Shown here one piece after another: positions 38,160 to 51,463 of a stretch of DNA of 64,000 nt (within the stretch, counting starts at the first letter, position 1; every line of letters begins with the position of its first letter). Origin of the DNA: Campylorhamphus procurvoides (lineage: Eukaryota > Chordata > Aves > Passeriformes > Dendrocolaptidae). The position numbers and the translations under genes are program-made. The notes below the pieces were generated by a model that saw only the letters and a list, made by a program, of their open reading frames with translations, was not told where the DNA came from and searched no databases. The stretch spans positions 3,952,342 to 4,016,341 of the forward strand of contig WBMV01006289.1 of the NCBI GenBank assembly GCA_013396655.1, written 5' to 3'.

Positions 38160-38900
38160 CTTAATGCACTTCACTACTGCAGAATGATTTGTTGAGCCAG
38201 CAGGTCCATCAGTCTGTCCTGTGCTTGGACAGCCCTTCACATCTGGTTACCATGGCCAGCACATGTGCGACTAGGCTTCCCAAACCTGGATGGCCTGGAG
38301 CCACCTTCCCTCTGCTGCTCTAGACCACAAGCCCATCCAAGTGTTCTCCAATTCAATCTGCAAAGCTATTCAAACAGTCATAACCTTCTTCATACAATTG
38401 AGTTCTAGGAAAGTAGAAAAGCTCACCCATGTGTGTTGTGTTTTCACACATTTGTTACCATTTTCGTAAGGTTGTAATGGAGTTCTACGTGGAAGGTGTC
38501 CTGCAAGTACCAGGCATCAGTCTGTGCTTCAGCAGTGGCAGCCAAGTTGTAATTTAACTGACACACTCTTGTGACTTTCCTCTCAATTCCAAAGTAAATG
38601 CTTTCTCACATCATTCATTCAAATGCACAACCAGGTTATCAGTAGCTGCCACTTTTCGGCCTAGCAGTGCAAAAAGGGCATAAGATGCTGCTTGCCCTTA
38701 ACACTGTTCTTTATGTGCTTCTCTCAGCATGACCAGTGTTGTCTCCTGGCTTTCCCTTAGCCCGTTTCTGAATAAAACTCACAGTTGCTATGACCAGATG
38801 AAGAGGAGATGGGAAGGAATAATATTCACTATAAGCATGTCACCTGGAAGTTGGACTTCCTCTGACCATGCAGCCAAATCTGTCAGGGTACTTATTCTCC
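38160..38900. other. GC-richer, possibly repeat-derived patch
   Basis: About 740 bp of raised GC and lower homopolymer content than the neighbours. Segments such as 38220-38340 (C-rich, with CCTGGATGG/CCATGG blocks) look like an old interspersed repeat. I could find neither termini nor a coding remnant, and the short plus-strand open frame 38729-38932 has no recognisable domain. Identity unknown. Confidence 0.3.
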
Positions 38901-41900
38901 AATATGAGTTGATGCAAATTCTCCAGGTCTAAATGAACCAGCCTTGAAAGCATTGGTTTCAAAGAATTTTAATACGAAACATTGCCAAATAGAATTGGTT
39001 TGCGAGACTCTGTTTTCGTAAATAAAGTGAGTAATTATTTTTCTGGGCCTAAGTCTTAAAAATGCTCTGTAATGTTGAGCTCAGCAGTTCATAGGTCATT
39101 GCAGACATTTACAGGTCAACTAAACTTGCTTACTGTGACAACAACTCTGTTTAGTTTGATTAAAGTAGAGTTAGCTCACTCCACACAGATATGCTAGTGA
39201 AGTCTATTTATGTGAAGTAAAGCCTCAGTTTGTCTGGTTGCAGCCCTTTTAGTTTTATTTACTCTATATCTTGACCATTTTGAGTTTAGTCCACTCTTTC
39301 AGCAGGGTCTAACACTGTTAACTGTTATTACTGTCAGCTATTTAATAAGAGTCATTCCCTATCAAAAACTCATTGTTATCATCTTCATCATGAAAACACT
39401 CCCTAGACTGTTTTTCAACCATTATTGCATGTTCTTGGTGTAGAGCACTAGGTATTTGAACCAATTTGTTTTCCTTTGTAAGGGTTATTTTGCGTTTCAT
39501 TTTGATTTCTGACCTTTTTCAGAGACACCAGTCTATGTTGTGATTGTGATTCTGATAGATGGTGACATTTTCTAAGTTGGTAGGTTCACTGAAGGGATGT
39601 TTTCTTTAAGCAAAAAATTAATATTTTAATTTTTTTTTGTTTAAGTGCTGTTATTGGTTCCACAGCACACTCTTCAGATGGTCATTATAGGCTTCCAAGC
39701 ATGAAGAAACATTCTAAAGCTATCAGTCATTCTACTTTCAGTCAGATTAACATCGTAGCTTTACAGTGTCAAATTTCTAATGATGATCACGTGAACAATA
39801 CTGCATCCAACAGTTTATTCAGGCCAGTGTCTGCTGGCAGCCTGAGGATGATTTCCAACAAGACCACTTCATCCTTCTTTGTCTTTTACAAACTATTCAA
39901 TACAGTTAGCCTGGACAAGTCTATGCAATAGGCCATCACCATGTTAGTACCATTGTTCTGAATTACTAGTGCAAAATTCTTAGCATTTTAAAATGAATAC
40001 AAAACCTATTCAGGACTGCAGACTTCTGTAACCTTGGAAACTATGATATATGTTCATTTGAGAGACAATTGATTTATTACAGCAGTGTCAAATTGTTTTG
40101 GAGAGAAAGTGAATGATATTGTTTTATTTGTTAAAATGTATTTACATGACTCATCTGCTGTTGTTATCACTCTTAAACTATTGTTACTAGTAGTAATACA
40201 TTTAATTGAACGTTTCCTTGTTTTGTAGCACTTGAGAACTTCACTGAGGAGTGAAGCACAAAGTCTTGGATTCTGTTTAGACAGTCCTTGCTTTGGAGAG
40301 ATTGTGCTCAAAGGTCTAATGGAGACAGGTAAAGTTACTTGCTAAATACATTTCAGAGGGCTTTATAAGAAGGGTTCTATTTATAGTCAGTGCATTGGAG
40401 GATTAAGACAGTTTTGAGAAGGCTCTAACAAGTAATTAAATGTAAAGATGAAGTGGCAATTTATTTTCCTTTCTTGTTTCAAATGACAAGTATTAATATT
40501 GCACAATAATGATTACACTGTTCTACAGAGCATGCTTTCAATTTTAATTATGGATTTATATTTTAAATTATAGTTTTAACATTTGTTTAAAATGGAAATA
40601 GGTGAAAAAACACTAATTTTTTGGAGGATTGCCCTTGTCTTTCATTGTTACTGGTAGTTATGTATATTCAGCAAGATATGATTTATCCATGATTATGTTA
40701 TTCAAATAATAATGAGAAAAAATCCCAATTGGTGCTCTTGCTCTCTGATTTGACATAAGTAAAATATGTTTATAGCTTTCTATAGCTGTAATAAATTGTG
40801 TGCATCAGAGACAGGATGTCATCCTACTGCTCATTAGGACATGCAGAGCAACACTCTTCTGAAATCCCAGCATTAGTTTTTCACTGTGCTATCTGACTTA
40901 ACCTCTGTTTCACAGCTACATATGGCTGCTGTTAAGAGACTGCACTGTAGAAGGAACAGTAAAAGCAGCTATGTGGGAAAACTGGGGTCTTTTAAAATGT
41001 TCTAGGGGTTACTTTATAGAGATTTTGCAAAGCAAGTGTGAACTTGATGACTGCTAGAAGAATGTCACTAGATGTACCTTTGAAATGGTACAGTGGGCTT
41101 TGCTGTTTGCTCTCTTAGCACCCTGCTTCAAAAGGGGTATTTTGCTGTTGTCTCCAGCAAAGACGGAGTTCCACAATAAGTGCATATACAAATGCTTTTG
41201 ACAAATAACTCATGTTTAATTCCTCTGGATCTTTTATTCAAAAACGTCTCTGGCGCTACAGCAAACTTTTTTCAGCTTTTTGGGGTATTTTGGTTCTTCC
41301 ACACAACAGCTTTGGTTTGATTTTTTTTATTTCACACTGGACCAAAAATAAAGCATTTTGAATGTTTTCTTGCAATAGAATTGTGCCAGAGCAGATGCTC
41401 TCCATTCAGAAGTCTTGATTTTTCTTCATAAAGTTTCCAAAGGTTTCTAAACTTCTGTACTGAAAAACATTGTAGGAAAAAATATTTCCATTACAGTTTT
41501 GGTTTCAATGAAAGGCCATAGCACCATCTTCTATGAACTCTGCAAACTGTTGAAAATCTTTTCCTGGAATAAGAGTTCCAGGAGTTTGTAATAAAATGAA
41601 AATAACTTATCAGAAAGTGATTAGGTAAGGCTTAGTGGTGGGATGTTTTGTTTTATAGTCCAATGTTGCCTCAAATACAGTTATCTGAGCCTAGCTGAAC
41701 ACCTTGTCCCTCTACATTTGTGCATCTCAGAACAGTTTTTAGCACTGAGAGTAGTATGTGACTCAATATAAGATTGGGAAGGCTGCTTCTGTAGCCAGGA
41801 GGAGCCATTCTTTTTGGACTCACATGTTAAATAATTGTACTATGCGTTCCTACTGCATGTCATGGCAAATGAATGCATGAATGTACATGTGCTGCGTAGC

Positions 41901-44871
41901 AGAGACAGCAGGAGAAATATTTGAAACCTGCCTTTCTGTTTTAGTGTCATATACAATCACAGCAAAGGGCAAAACACATGAACAACTTAAGCACTTAATG
42001 GTTTCCCCTTAAAAATTTAGCTTGATGTTTATATGTTCTGAAATATCTTTATTTTTTCATTATACTTGTAATTATGCAAATTTTCAGAATATTATTTTTA
42101 TGTAAAAATATTGATTTTCTTATATGGAGGTGTAAAGGTATGTAGCAGTCAGATTAGTGTATTGCAGTGAATCACAGCTGAGAAAAACAACAGTGCAGCT
42201 CAATGTGTTTTTAACTGGAAATGGGCAGTGAGAGCTGCCATGGGCTGAAAGGACAGCTGGCATGGCAGCATCTGACATCCTGTGTGGAATTGATTTCGAA
42301 TGCTTGACGGATTTTTATAATGGTGCAGAGGCACTTAGACCTGCAGGTAACTGTTGGGAATAGATTGAGTGGTGGTGAGCCCATTTTCATATTACTCTTA
42401 CTTGAGAATCCTTTAGACACACTTGACATCAAAGATATGTTCTCTTTTAAGTGCTTGTCAACTGTTACACCCCCTTTCATCAAATTCCAGAAAGGCAGAA
42501 CAACATAAAACACCTGTATGTTATTTAACTAAGTGATAATTGTTAAAGATGAAATTTCAAGTGCAGTCTATATATAGTAGGAATGAGAAATAGAGTGTTG
42601 GCTGGGCAACCAGCCTTTAGTTTTTATGTTCAAATTATTTTTGTTGTAAGCCCTGAGCAGAGGATCACTCGTGAAATTGATGTCAGAATTAGATCAACGA
42701 GCCCAGCAATTACAACCAAAAGACAAGCTGTTTCTGTCTGTTTGAAGTGTGGAGTTTTTTTAAAATATGTGCTAAGTGGGCTGATCAAAACAATGCAACA
42801 CTTCTTGGAGAGCTACTGATTTTGTTTTCCTTTTGCATTACGTGGCTGCAAATTGTCAAATTAAAGAGAACAATTACATCTCTAAATAGATTTGATTTTA
42901 AACTAGGGTTCATCACCAGATCAGGATTTTAGAAAGGGATTAGTGGAATTGCTGTGTTCTGTGTTTCTGAATTTACTACATAGTGAAAGAGTTTGCACTG
43001 CATAATGAAACATCATGTAGTCTCTGAAAATCAGGTTTCCTGGAATCAAGCATGCAGATACTGAAGATTCAAAAATTACCAGTTGCTGTAAAAATCTAGA
43101 TCATACATTTCTAGACTTTTGGTCTTCAAACTTGTGGAAAAATATTTTGTTCTCCAAGGATATTTTTTAAAGTCTGTCACAACTTGCTGCTAAACGTTTA
43201 GTGTTTTGTATCAAGTCCATTAATGTTGCAATCTGGGTGGATATTTGAATTTGGGACAATAAGTATCTCACACAGTACACTGTGAGACTGCATCCAAAGC
43301 AAGTGGTATGTTAAATTTAATAGATTGTGCCAGGTAATGACCACAGTGTTTTATTAATGGCTGTGGATTGGATCTAGAAATTTTTACAGTGGTTGGACTG
43401 ATGATTCATCCAAAAGATACAGGCACTTAATCGTGTCTAAGCAGCTGTCAATTTTGTATGTCCTTAAGATGTCCCTTTCTCACTTGGTTGATCACATCAT
43501 GTTCTGACCCTCTGAAATGTTCAGATTTGAACCAGAAGGGAGAATTTTACTTGTGACAAAACTGCAATGGCTTAACCGTTATGGTGCAGCTTTATAATTC
43601 TCTGAACAAATATTGAGTTACAGGAAAGGACAAAGATAGTTGAAGTAAACTTTCATAAAAATCTAACTATTTTGCAGGGGCTCGTGTTCTTGCAAGGTAT
43701 TTTTTTCATCAATGAAATGAGGTATTTTGATAACAGAAGAGAGTATTTCCAAACTGAAAGAACCACCATTGCTGTGCTCCTTAAAAATTTTTTTTACCAG
43801 AGATTGTTTTTGAACAAAATCATGAAGGGATAATCCCCTGGAGACCACAACTTTCAAAGAAATAGAGGTTAATGGCCTTGGTATTTTGTTTTACAAAGTT
43901 AATCAGATAATTTCAAGTCTGGCTACCTAGACCCCTTTAGTTGTACAGACTGGTCTTTATTTGCTGTTGTAAAAATGTGTGATGTTTTATGTCAGAGCAA
44001 AGATACATCATCTTTTTTTTTAGTGCCATTTGCAATTATTGGAGTATAAGAAGTAAAGAAAAATAAATCAAGAGATAAAATCTTACACTAGAAGAGTATC
44101 TTGGGTGATCCTGCAGCAATAATTTATTATGGAAAGCTGAAAAGTGGTGTGGCTCAGATAATGACTGTAGCAGTTATTAAAAATTGCTTGAGCGATTACA
44201 CATTTTAACCTGTTCATTAGTTCAGAGCTCATAAACAGCCACTAAAGTGTTGCAGTTAATCTCATCAAATCCAGTAGCATCATGTTCTAAAGATTATTTG
44301 GATACTAGAGACTCATTGGAAGGAGATATTTCAGTAACATTAGGTATTCATTAAGAATTTCTGAACAAAAGATTGGGTTAATATTTCTTTGTTAATAGAT
44401 TTTTCCCAGTTTTTTAGAAATTAGTTTCTTGGTAATTTATGTTCCCTGAAATGGACCGAGAAATCTCAGTTTAAGCATTGCTGTAAACCCTAAGGGTCTG
44501 CATGATTTGAAGGACATCTTTTAAAGAAAAGACATATTTAAGTCACCCACTTTTCATTTAATAATTGCACTGTGCACACACAAGAAAGTAGCTGTAGGCA
44601 GCCCTGTGATTCTCGATGAGAAAGGTGTTGCTCTGGTTAGGTCTTGGAGACATAGAAAATTAGGAATAGTCCACAGAAAACTAGCCTCGATTAGCCTAAA
44701 ATAGCATAAGATAATATTTGCCCCTGAAAAGAATCACTAGTAAGACTAAAGAATGCATTTCCAACAACATGTTGAAGTAAATGCTCATCAAATGCAAAAT
44801 GCACTCTGAAGTATGTAATCCTGATCTCATCTCTCTCTATTAAAATATACAAGATGCATGAATTATTTTCC

Positions 44872-44896
44872 TTTTTTTCTTTTTTTTTTTTTTTTT
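44872..44896 (-). repeat. T-rich run (T7-C-T17)
   Basis: Seven T, one C and seventeen T. On the minus strand it would be an A tail, but no retroposed sequence that I can recognise precedes it on that strand. Confidence 0.9.
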
Positions 44897-46599
44897 AAAG
44901 TAGAAGGATATATGTGTTTTCCTCTGTGGGTTTTTTCTGTTACTGTTTTAATAGGGGTTTTTGTTTTTTAAATAAGCAAAATCTTAATCATAAACTCAAA
45001 AAACTAGGACCCACTTGTCCTCTGCAGTTTAAAAACTGGGGAAATCCTGTGAGTGGAGACACTGTTTCTATGACAGAGTGGTAATGTAAATTATGAAGGA
45101 GGGCCAATTCCCACTGAACCCTGTCTAAGCAGAATTTAGCATACCTGTCATAGTCCATTTCATTTGCAGGAGCATTATACATCTGCTGCCTCCCAAAAGA
45201 TAATCTTGGGAAACCAATTTGTATCAATATTTGACTTACATATTAAAAACTTCTGTCCTGTCCTAACCACTCCATGGACCGATTTAAATATACTGGGCTC
45301 TACCAATATTACAGCTGTGTGTTTTGGATGGTAAAAATAAAGATTGTCTAAATTCATGGCTTCAAATTTTCTCAGAAGCAAAATATGGTCTTCTCTATCC
45401 TTTTGAAGTTATTTTGATGGGGTTTTTTAAGCACAAAAATGTAGATTATTTAGAACTGACTTTTGTATTAAATTAGATTATAATTTTGAAGTATTTGTTT
45501 GGAAATGCTCACCTATAGTTCTCTTTCTGTTTGTAACTACATACAACTGTATTTTGTACAGTTTTAGAAAATAGTTATTCATTAAAAGCAAATTTTGAGT
45601 GCTGGCTCATTTGAATCACTTCAGACCTGATATAACTTTTCCTCTGAGGGACATTGTGGCAGGTTTCTGATTTACCTCTTCAAAACATGCAGTCAGCTTT
45701 CCTGTTTTCCTCATATGGTTTACAGCTATCATATATGGTCAAAAGTTGGAGCAGAATCCTTTTGTAGCAGTTTAAAATATGCTAGATAAATCTTTATTTA
45801 AATCACTTTAGGAAGGTACATCCAATATAGTTCCTTGCATGTATTTGTAGGTCCTACAGCCTACCATCCCTGTTCCTTGGTGCTTTTGCTCTTAGCTGAC
45901 AGAGGCTGGACACCATAAAAATAATAGTTATGTTCTTCCAATTTTTTTCCCAGAATTTTTTCAGTAATTGGAAGCGAAACACAGATCAGCAGCATTCTTT
46001 AATTTTGCTCTTTCCTATCCTGTGCAGGTGATTTAAATTATATAAGACAAGCAGTTGTCAGCAGTACACAGGCTTTAGTACTCGTACGGTTTGTACATAA
46101 ATAACATTTGTAGCTGTATCCAAGAATACAGTTATTTTTAATGTATGTAACTGTTCTTCTGTGTAATCCTTGATCTTAGTTGGAAACTTTTTGTAGTTGT
46201 TAAATGGAATTTATTGCCATTGTATCATTTACTGTATCAAGGCAATGGTTTCTTTCTCTGACAAAGCCATTAAATGTTCCTTATCAGAATGGCCTTACAC
46301 CACTTAGGTTTGAAAATGATTTACTTCACATGATCACAACACAGTCATCACAGTTTGAGAAAATATGAATTTCTGCTGTGCCATATGGTAATGGATATTG
46401 ACATTTTTTTTTCAGTGAAAAAGATAGGAAGCTTTTAGACTTCTTTTCTTCCAAAAGTCATGCCTTCCCACTCAATTTGATTCCCACCTGCCAGCTAAGA
46501 GAGATTTTTCAAAAGTTACTTGCTATCTTGCACCGAGAGGGGGGGACATACTTTAGCAAAAGTTTAGTGTAATAGAAAGTTCACTTCTGGGCTGTGTAC

Positions 46600-46617
46600 A
46601 AAGATTTTAAAATCTTT
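46600..46617. repeat. Perfect 18-bp palindrome
   Basis: aaagatttt (46600-46608) is followed by its reverse complement aaaatcttt. Short and AT-rich, and likely chance in this composition. Confidence 0.85.
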
Positions 46618-47601
46618 CTGAATATTTTTGGGCAAAAGCTGTTGCCTGGGAATTTTGTTGGTTTTGTCATGACCCAGGGAGTTAACATCTGTCTGGTTTG
46701 GGATTTCAGCTGTCTGTGGGCAGCTCACAGGAGCGATTGTATTGGTGCAACTCATGGCAGCAAGGCAAAGCTAGTGCAGCCTGAGACTTGGGCAGTGTGA
46801 CTTCCAGCAGGGGAAATCACAGGCTGCGCAAACTCAGCCAGTCTGGATTCAGGGAGGTTTTACAGTTTACACCAGTGCTTATTGCTGTTGTCTGTAGTTA
46901 GGGCGGCGCCTTAATGGTGGACAAGCCCTGGCTTTGCACACACTGAACAAACTCAGGTGCTCCATGTAAACCTCAGTGCAATTTTTTTCCTATTCAGTCT
47001 TCAATTTACAGTTTCGACAGTAAAATCTTGTCTTTATCCCAAGTTAATCATAGGCCCGTTATTCAGGATAGTGATGCTGGTGGTGGTGTTTATTAGACTA
47101 GACGAAAGGACACCTGACTGCCTCTGGTTGTATATCAATTAATGCAACTTACTACTACAAATGTGTTTAACCTTGAACATTTGAGTTATTAGCTCGAAGC
47201 GATTGTTCTGTTTCTAACTGGCTACTATGCTTTTACGTTGACCACAGCTGTAATTAATTACACTCTCAAAAAGTACAGCCAATGTTACTGCGGCAATTTA
47301 AATAGACGAGGCAGAGTTACTTTAAAGCCGGACAAGAAGCAATCAGCAAGGACAGTTTTCCCCAGCAGTTTGAGCCTTACCACACTAAATGGCGGCCATA
47401 GCCCTGGCTGTCCCCACCGACCTGGGAGACATTGCTGGGCTGCTGGCAGGCATGTTGGGGAGCCCTCAGGGTGGGACTGACAGCACAGAAGCATGGGAAA
47501 ATGGTGACATTTCTCCCTGCCTGGATACCAGCGGCCTGGCCGATCTGCACCCTGGGGAGGCTGCCTGCAGCCCAGCTAGCCAGTGGTCACTCAGCAGAGA
47601 G

Positions 47602-47610
47602 TATATAAAG
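47602..47610 (+). promoter_or_regulatory. TATA box candidate
   Basis: TATATAAAG lies in a GC-rich context (preceded by cagagag and followed by ccatgcccgg), unlike the AT-rich chance matches elsewhere in the window. An ATG at 47614 would open only a 20-codon frame and lies upstream of the expected start site. Confidence 0.5.
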
Positions 47611-47694
47611 CCATGCCCGGGGGTGCCTGCTGTCCAGCCATTTCCACCTCAGTTTCACCCAGGGTGAAAGTCTGACTGCTGGTCCCGCTCCTTG

Positions 47695-47808
47695 TCCTGC
47701 CTGCCTCTCCTCTTCGCCGTCCTTCGTCCTGCCTGCCTCTCCTCTTCGCTGTCCTTCGTCCTGCCTGCCTCTCCTCTTCGCTGTCCTTTGTCCTGCCTGC
47801 CTCTCCTT
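47695..47808 (+). repeat. 32-bp minisatellite, about 3.5 copies
   Basis: Units at 47695-47726, 47727-47758 and 47759-47790 are each 32 bp and begin tcctgcctgcctctcctc. They differ by single C/T changes (gccgtcc versus gctgtcc; ccttcg versus cctttg). A partial fourth unit covers 47791-47808. The unit is pyrimidine-only apart from a few G bases. Because 32 is not a multiple of three the reading frame rotates from unit to unit, which argues against a coding repeat. Copy number is likely to vary between individuals. Confidence 0.96.
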
Positions 47809-47960
47809 GCCCTCACTTCCCCATCCTGCAGGTACCTGATTCCCTCTCCCCAAAGTCCTTCCCACTGGTGGTGGTAGCTCCTTTTCTAGTTTTAGCCTGC
47901 CCCTTTTTATGTTCCCTCCATAAAGTCAGTATCTGTTTGAGACCCAGCATAAGCATGCCT

Positions 47961-50900
47961 GAATCTCACCTTCAGAGCAATCAATTTAAAAGAACCTGGT
48001 TACAATTTCCAAACACATTCTAACATTACTATGAGTAATTTTTAGCATAAATAACTGTAGGAGCTAATTTATTTTTTTTAAAAATTGAGCTGTACTACTG
48101 TTTTAAGCAAACTTTGTGTAAAGCAGCAGTAGAAGAGTTTCTACTATGTAGTTTTCATTCTGAGAGAAAAAGTAGATTTGTGTTGCTTCCCAGAACAAAC
48201 CAGATAGTAAAATGATGCCTATTCAGGTGATAAATTGCATGCTATATGCCATGACAAGTACTGAGAAATCCAGATTTATTTGGAAAAGCAGCTCTAATGA
48301 TAAAACAGGATTTTTAGGGACTGGCTAGAGTCTTCAAGCAACCATGATATCATTGATATGCATTGCCTACTTGATTTTCTTTAGCGCCCAAATTTAGTCA
48401 TGCTTCAGATCTTACCAAATGTGCCAAAATCTCTTTGTTAAAGGAAACTGTAGAATGGGCAGCAGAAAGGAATAAGCATATTGTGTTTTTCTGGAATAAC
48501 CTGATGCCTAAGTTAGAAAAGAGATATTTTCGTGGTTTAAAATTTGATTGGAAAAAAGTAAAATCACAGAAGACAATTTTGGATCAGATCTTAAATATGT
48601 GTTGAAACTTGTTGCATTATGTAAGGTAATAGGAAGAAATAGTCACATGGGGAGAAGGGGACTTAAATTAATAGAAGACAAAACTATAACTACAAGCCTG
48701 ATGATCATTAGAATATAAAATACTGCCTAGAAGTAATATTAATTTAAAATTGATTAGCTTTCCAAAATAGTCTTTATTATCATACCCAGCATTCTCAAAT
48801 ATACCAGAAAATGATTTCTCATTCTGTTATTTATAACATTTTTGTAACAGTGTGACTTGCCCAATCAGATTGATGATGCTTCTCATATTTTTCTTGCTGT
48901 TCTTATGAGCTGTGGTAACTGGTGAAATCAAATAATTTTGTTTCATTTATATACCTGTAATGCTGCTAAGTTCAATGAACAAACATTGATGCTAGATTGA
49001 TATAATAAGGTAGTGAATTAATGAGGTTATGACAGTTAAACTCTGTTAATCTACTTTAAGCATAGAGAGATACAGCTCTTGAAATTTTGGCATTAAAACC
49101 AACAATCAAAAGTTCAACCCAAAGAGTAAATAAAGGGGTTGGCAAGTATGAGTTTGTGAAACAATGGCCTTAACCCATTCAACATGGTCTTGTGTTTATT
49201 TTTGTGTACCCTTGTCTACAAATAAAATACATATATATGTTTTACACTGTAAGAGCGAGTGTGTAATAATGATTTAGATTAAGTAGCTGTTCTCAGTAAC
49301 TGGCTTTGATCAGTGAACAATTTTATTTGCTTTCTTATGTTAAGATTATTCCATTTATATTAGCCTGTTGTTCATAAGTATTTTATTTAAATAATGTTGT
49401 TAGGGTAAGAAAGCTAGAATGTTAGTGTGAATTTTATCACTGTGCGCTGTGCCAGAGTTATTGTTGCTGTTATGTGAGACAAACATGCTGTTAAGATCTC
49501 TTCTGAGCAAGGGTACCCAAGTAATGACCCTTTCTAATGTAAAAAGTAGATTCTGCTAAGCAGAATATGTCTGTCATCTACTCTAGGTGTTATATGATAC
49601 TGCTAATAAGATTTATCAGGCATTGTTTGTCTTGGCAAGTGGAATGAGATCCCTGTGTGGAGTGATGCTGTAAGAGCAGTTCCCTATTTAGTGTACACAT
49701 GATGACTGAGTCAGAAGCCCCAAGATCAGTTAGCAATTTTGGGTTCACTTGCATTTCTTCTCCTCTAGCCTGTGTTTGGCAAGTGCTGCTAGTGTGGTCA
49801 TAGTGGTGCTGTTGGTGGGATACTTGTGCTGCCTTTGAACACCACAGCTGTGTTTATTTTGTGCTAATCTTCCAATGGTCATGTTGGTCACAAGTCCTGA
49901 TTAAGAGCACAGGCAGGTCTTTCAACCAGTCAGTTCAAGGTTACACTTAATTCATTGGAATGGGGAATTTACTCTGAATGGGTGGGAGACTGAGTAGATG
50001 GCTAGGGCTGACTGCACATCTACCACCTGACTCATCTAAGTGCATGGAAATTTTTTTGTGGAGCAGATGTCTCCGCAGTGAGTTGCTGAATGGACTTTTT
50101 GTAATCACGTGTGGCCAGGCGACAGTTATAAAAAGCAATGACTGTCAGATCTTACTGTGGTTGAGACCTGACTGCATTTTGAAGCAATTTTAAGTTTAAC
50201 TTACTGTAATGATGAGAGCAGATGATTTTATTTTAGTGCTGAATACAAAGAGAGAGATGCAGATGGATTTTCAAAATTCACACTCGTTTTGTGTGTTATT
50301 CTACTCAGCTCTGAAGGTGCTACATATTCTGCCTAGAACAGTCTGATAATATACAACTCTGTTTCTCATAGGAATTGAATTTTAATCAGAAAAGGGGGAA
50401 AAAATGCTCTAGGGAATAAAAACTGCTAACATTCTTTAATCCTTGAATTAGGAAGTTACATAAGCCAGCACTCTTGCAACTCAGTGGGCGTATGGCAGTG
50501 TGGGTGGATCCCTGAACTTACAAAGGAACGTCACTGAAGTCAGGTGCAGGATCAGAACAACTGATCAGAACAGCTCATGTAACATTCCCACTCTTAACAT
50601 CAACCTCTTCAAATTATGTAGGATTTCCTTTCTACATCTTTCAAGTGGTGTTTAAGAAGTAATGAATTCTCTCTTGTTAACACACACACAAAAGGCAGTA
50701 AAAGTAGCTTGAATCAATTCTTGTTGTGTAAAGGGTTTTAAGTCAAGTGATACTGCACAGTTATTAATTGCATCATAGACCCATCAGAAAACACTTCTGT
50801 ATATATATTCCTTACCCATTTCTAACAGATGGCCAACAATTTAGAATTTCCTTTTAATGAATCCTTAGCCAGATCACCCATACTGATGAATTTGCTATCA

Positions 50901-51460
50901 AAACTAGTCCCTACTATGTTTGAATGTTTTCTGAGTACACTGAAATTTTACATATTTCTGATCCTAAGAACTGAATTAAATGATCCATTGAATTCAGCCA
51001 GCTGTTAGCCAGCCTCATTTGAACCCTAAATACCATGAACTAATCTTTCTCTTAATTGGTGGAATTTGTGACACCACAAATCTCTTTACTGAACATGACT
51101 CCCAGTGGCCAATATTTTAAAAAGCTACCAGCATGAATACCAGCTCTGTTTCATTTTCTGTCATTAAGAACGAGCACTGCTGCAGTTGGCATGATGACAG
51201 AGAATCCACAAAAATGGTCAATTCTTCAAGAACATTTGCAGCTTTACATATATAATTAAATTCTTCAATTTCTCCCAAAAGAAAGTCCCTAATTAATTCA
51301 TTACCATATATCTGGGGAGACTTCCTGTTACAGTCTCTAAGAGAACTGCATCCATGGTAGTTAATTAAATACTTCTGTAATAAAAGTCTTCAGAGGACTT
51401 TCAGATAAAGAAAGAGATGCTTGACCCCTATTTAATCTGGAAGATCTTGGATTTTTATGT
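47961..51460. other. AT-rich unique non-coding DNA
   Basis: I see no gene, RNA gene or mobile element here. Open frames are short and without motifs. A CACACACA microsatellite trace near 50680 is too short to matter. Confidence 0.6.
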
Positions 51461-51463
51461 CTT

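Larger units (their letters stand above)
30155..46790. other. AT-rich unique non-coding DNA with GC-richer patches
   Basis: No supported gene. GC-richer patches lie at about 31020-31500 (overlapping ORFs of 134, 87 and 67 codons on both strands) and 38160-38900. I could not assign either to a gene or repeat family: neither has a CR1 3' end, LTR termini with target duplication, or a tRNA-derived head. Small structures (34702-34723 palindrome, 36677-36690 A14, 44872-44896 T run, 46600-46617 palindrome) are listed on their own. Confidence 0.55.
47280..47960 (+). promoter_or_regulatory. Promoter-like, GC-richer region (LTR or host promoter)
   Basis: This is the densest CpG-containing stretch in the window. 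In plus-strand order it holds aaATGGCGGCC (47387-47397, a match to the YY1 core ATGGCGGC) and TATATAAAG (47602-47610), with an expected start near 47632. A possible 5' splice site CAG|GTACCT follows at 47829-47837, just after the minisatellite. The order could be that of a TATA-driven non-coding RNA or of a diverged LTR. I searched by eye for TG...CA ends with a matching 4-6 bp target duplication and found no convincing pair, and the only poly(A)-like hexamer is CATAAA at 47917-47922. The overlapping open frames on both strands (47389-47667 and 47587-47865) reflect composition. Confidence 0.4.

Noticed and set aside
47587..47865. Gln/Arg/Glu-rich 92-codon minus-strand ORF
   Set aside because: It is a translation of the 32-bp minisatellite; the unit is not a multiple of three and the frame has no other support.
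47180..48020. Defined LTR boundaries around the TATA box at 47602
   Set aside because: I compared TG starts and CA ends with 4-6 bp flanks. The only partial match (catt at both sides) is too short to trust, and there is no AATAAA in the right place.
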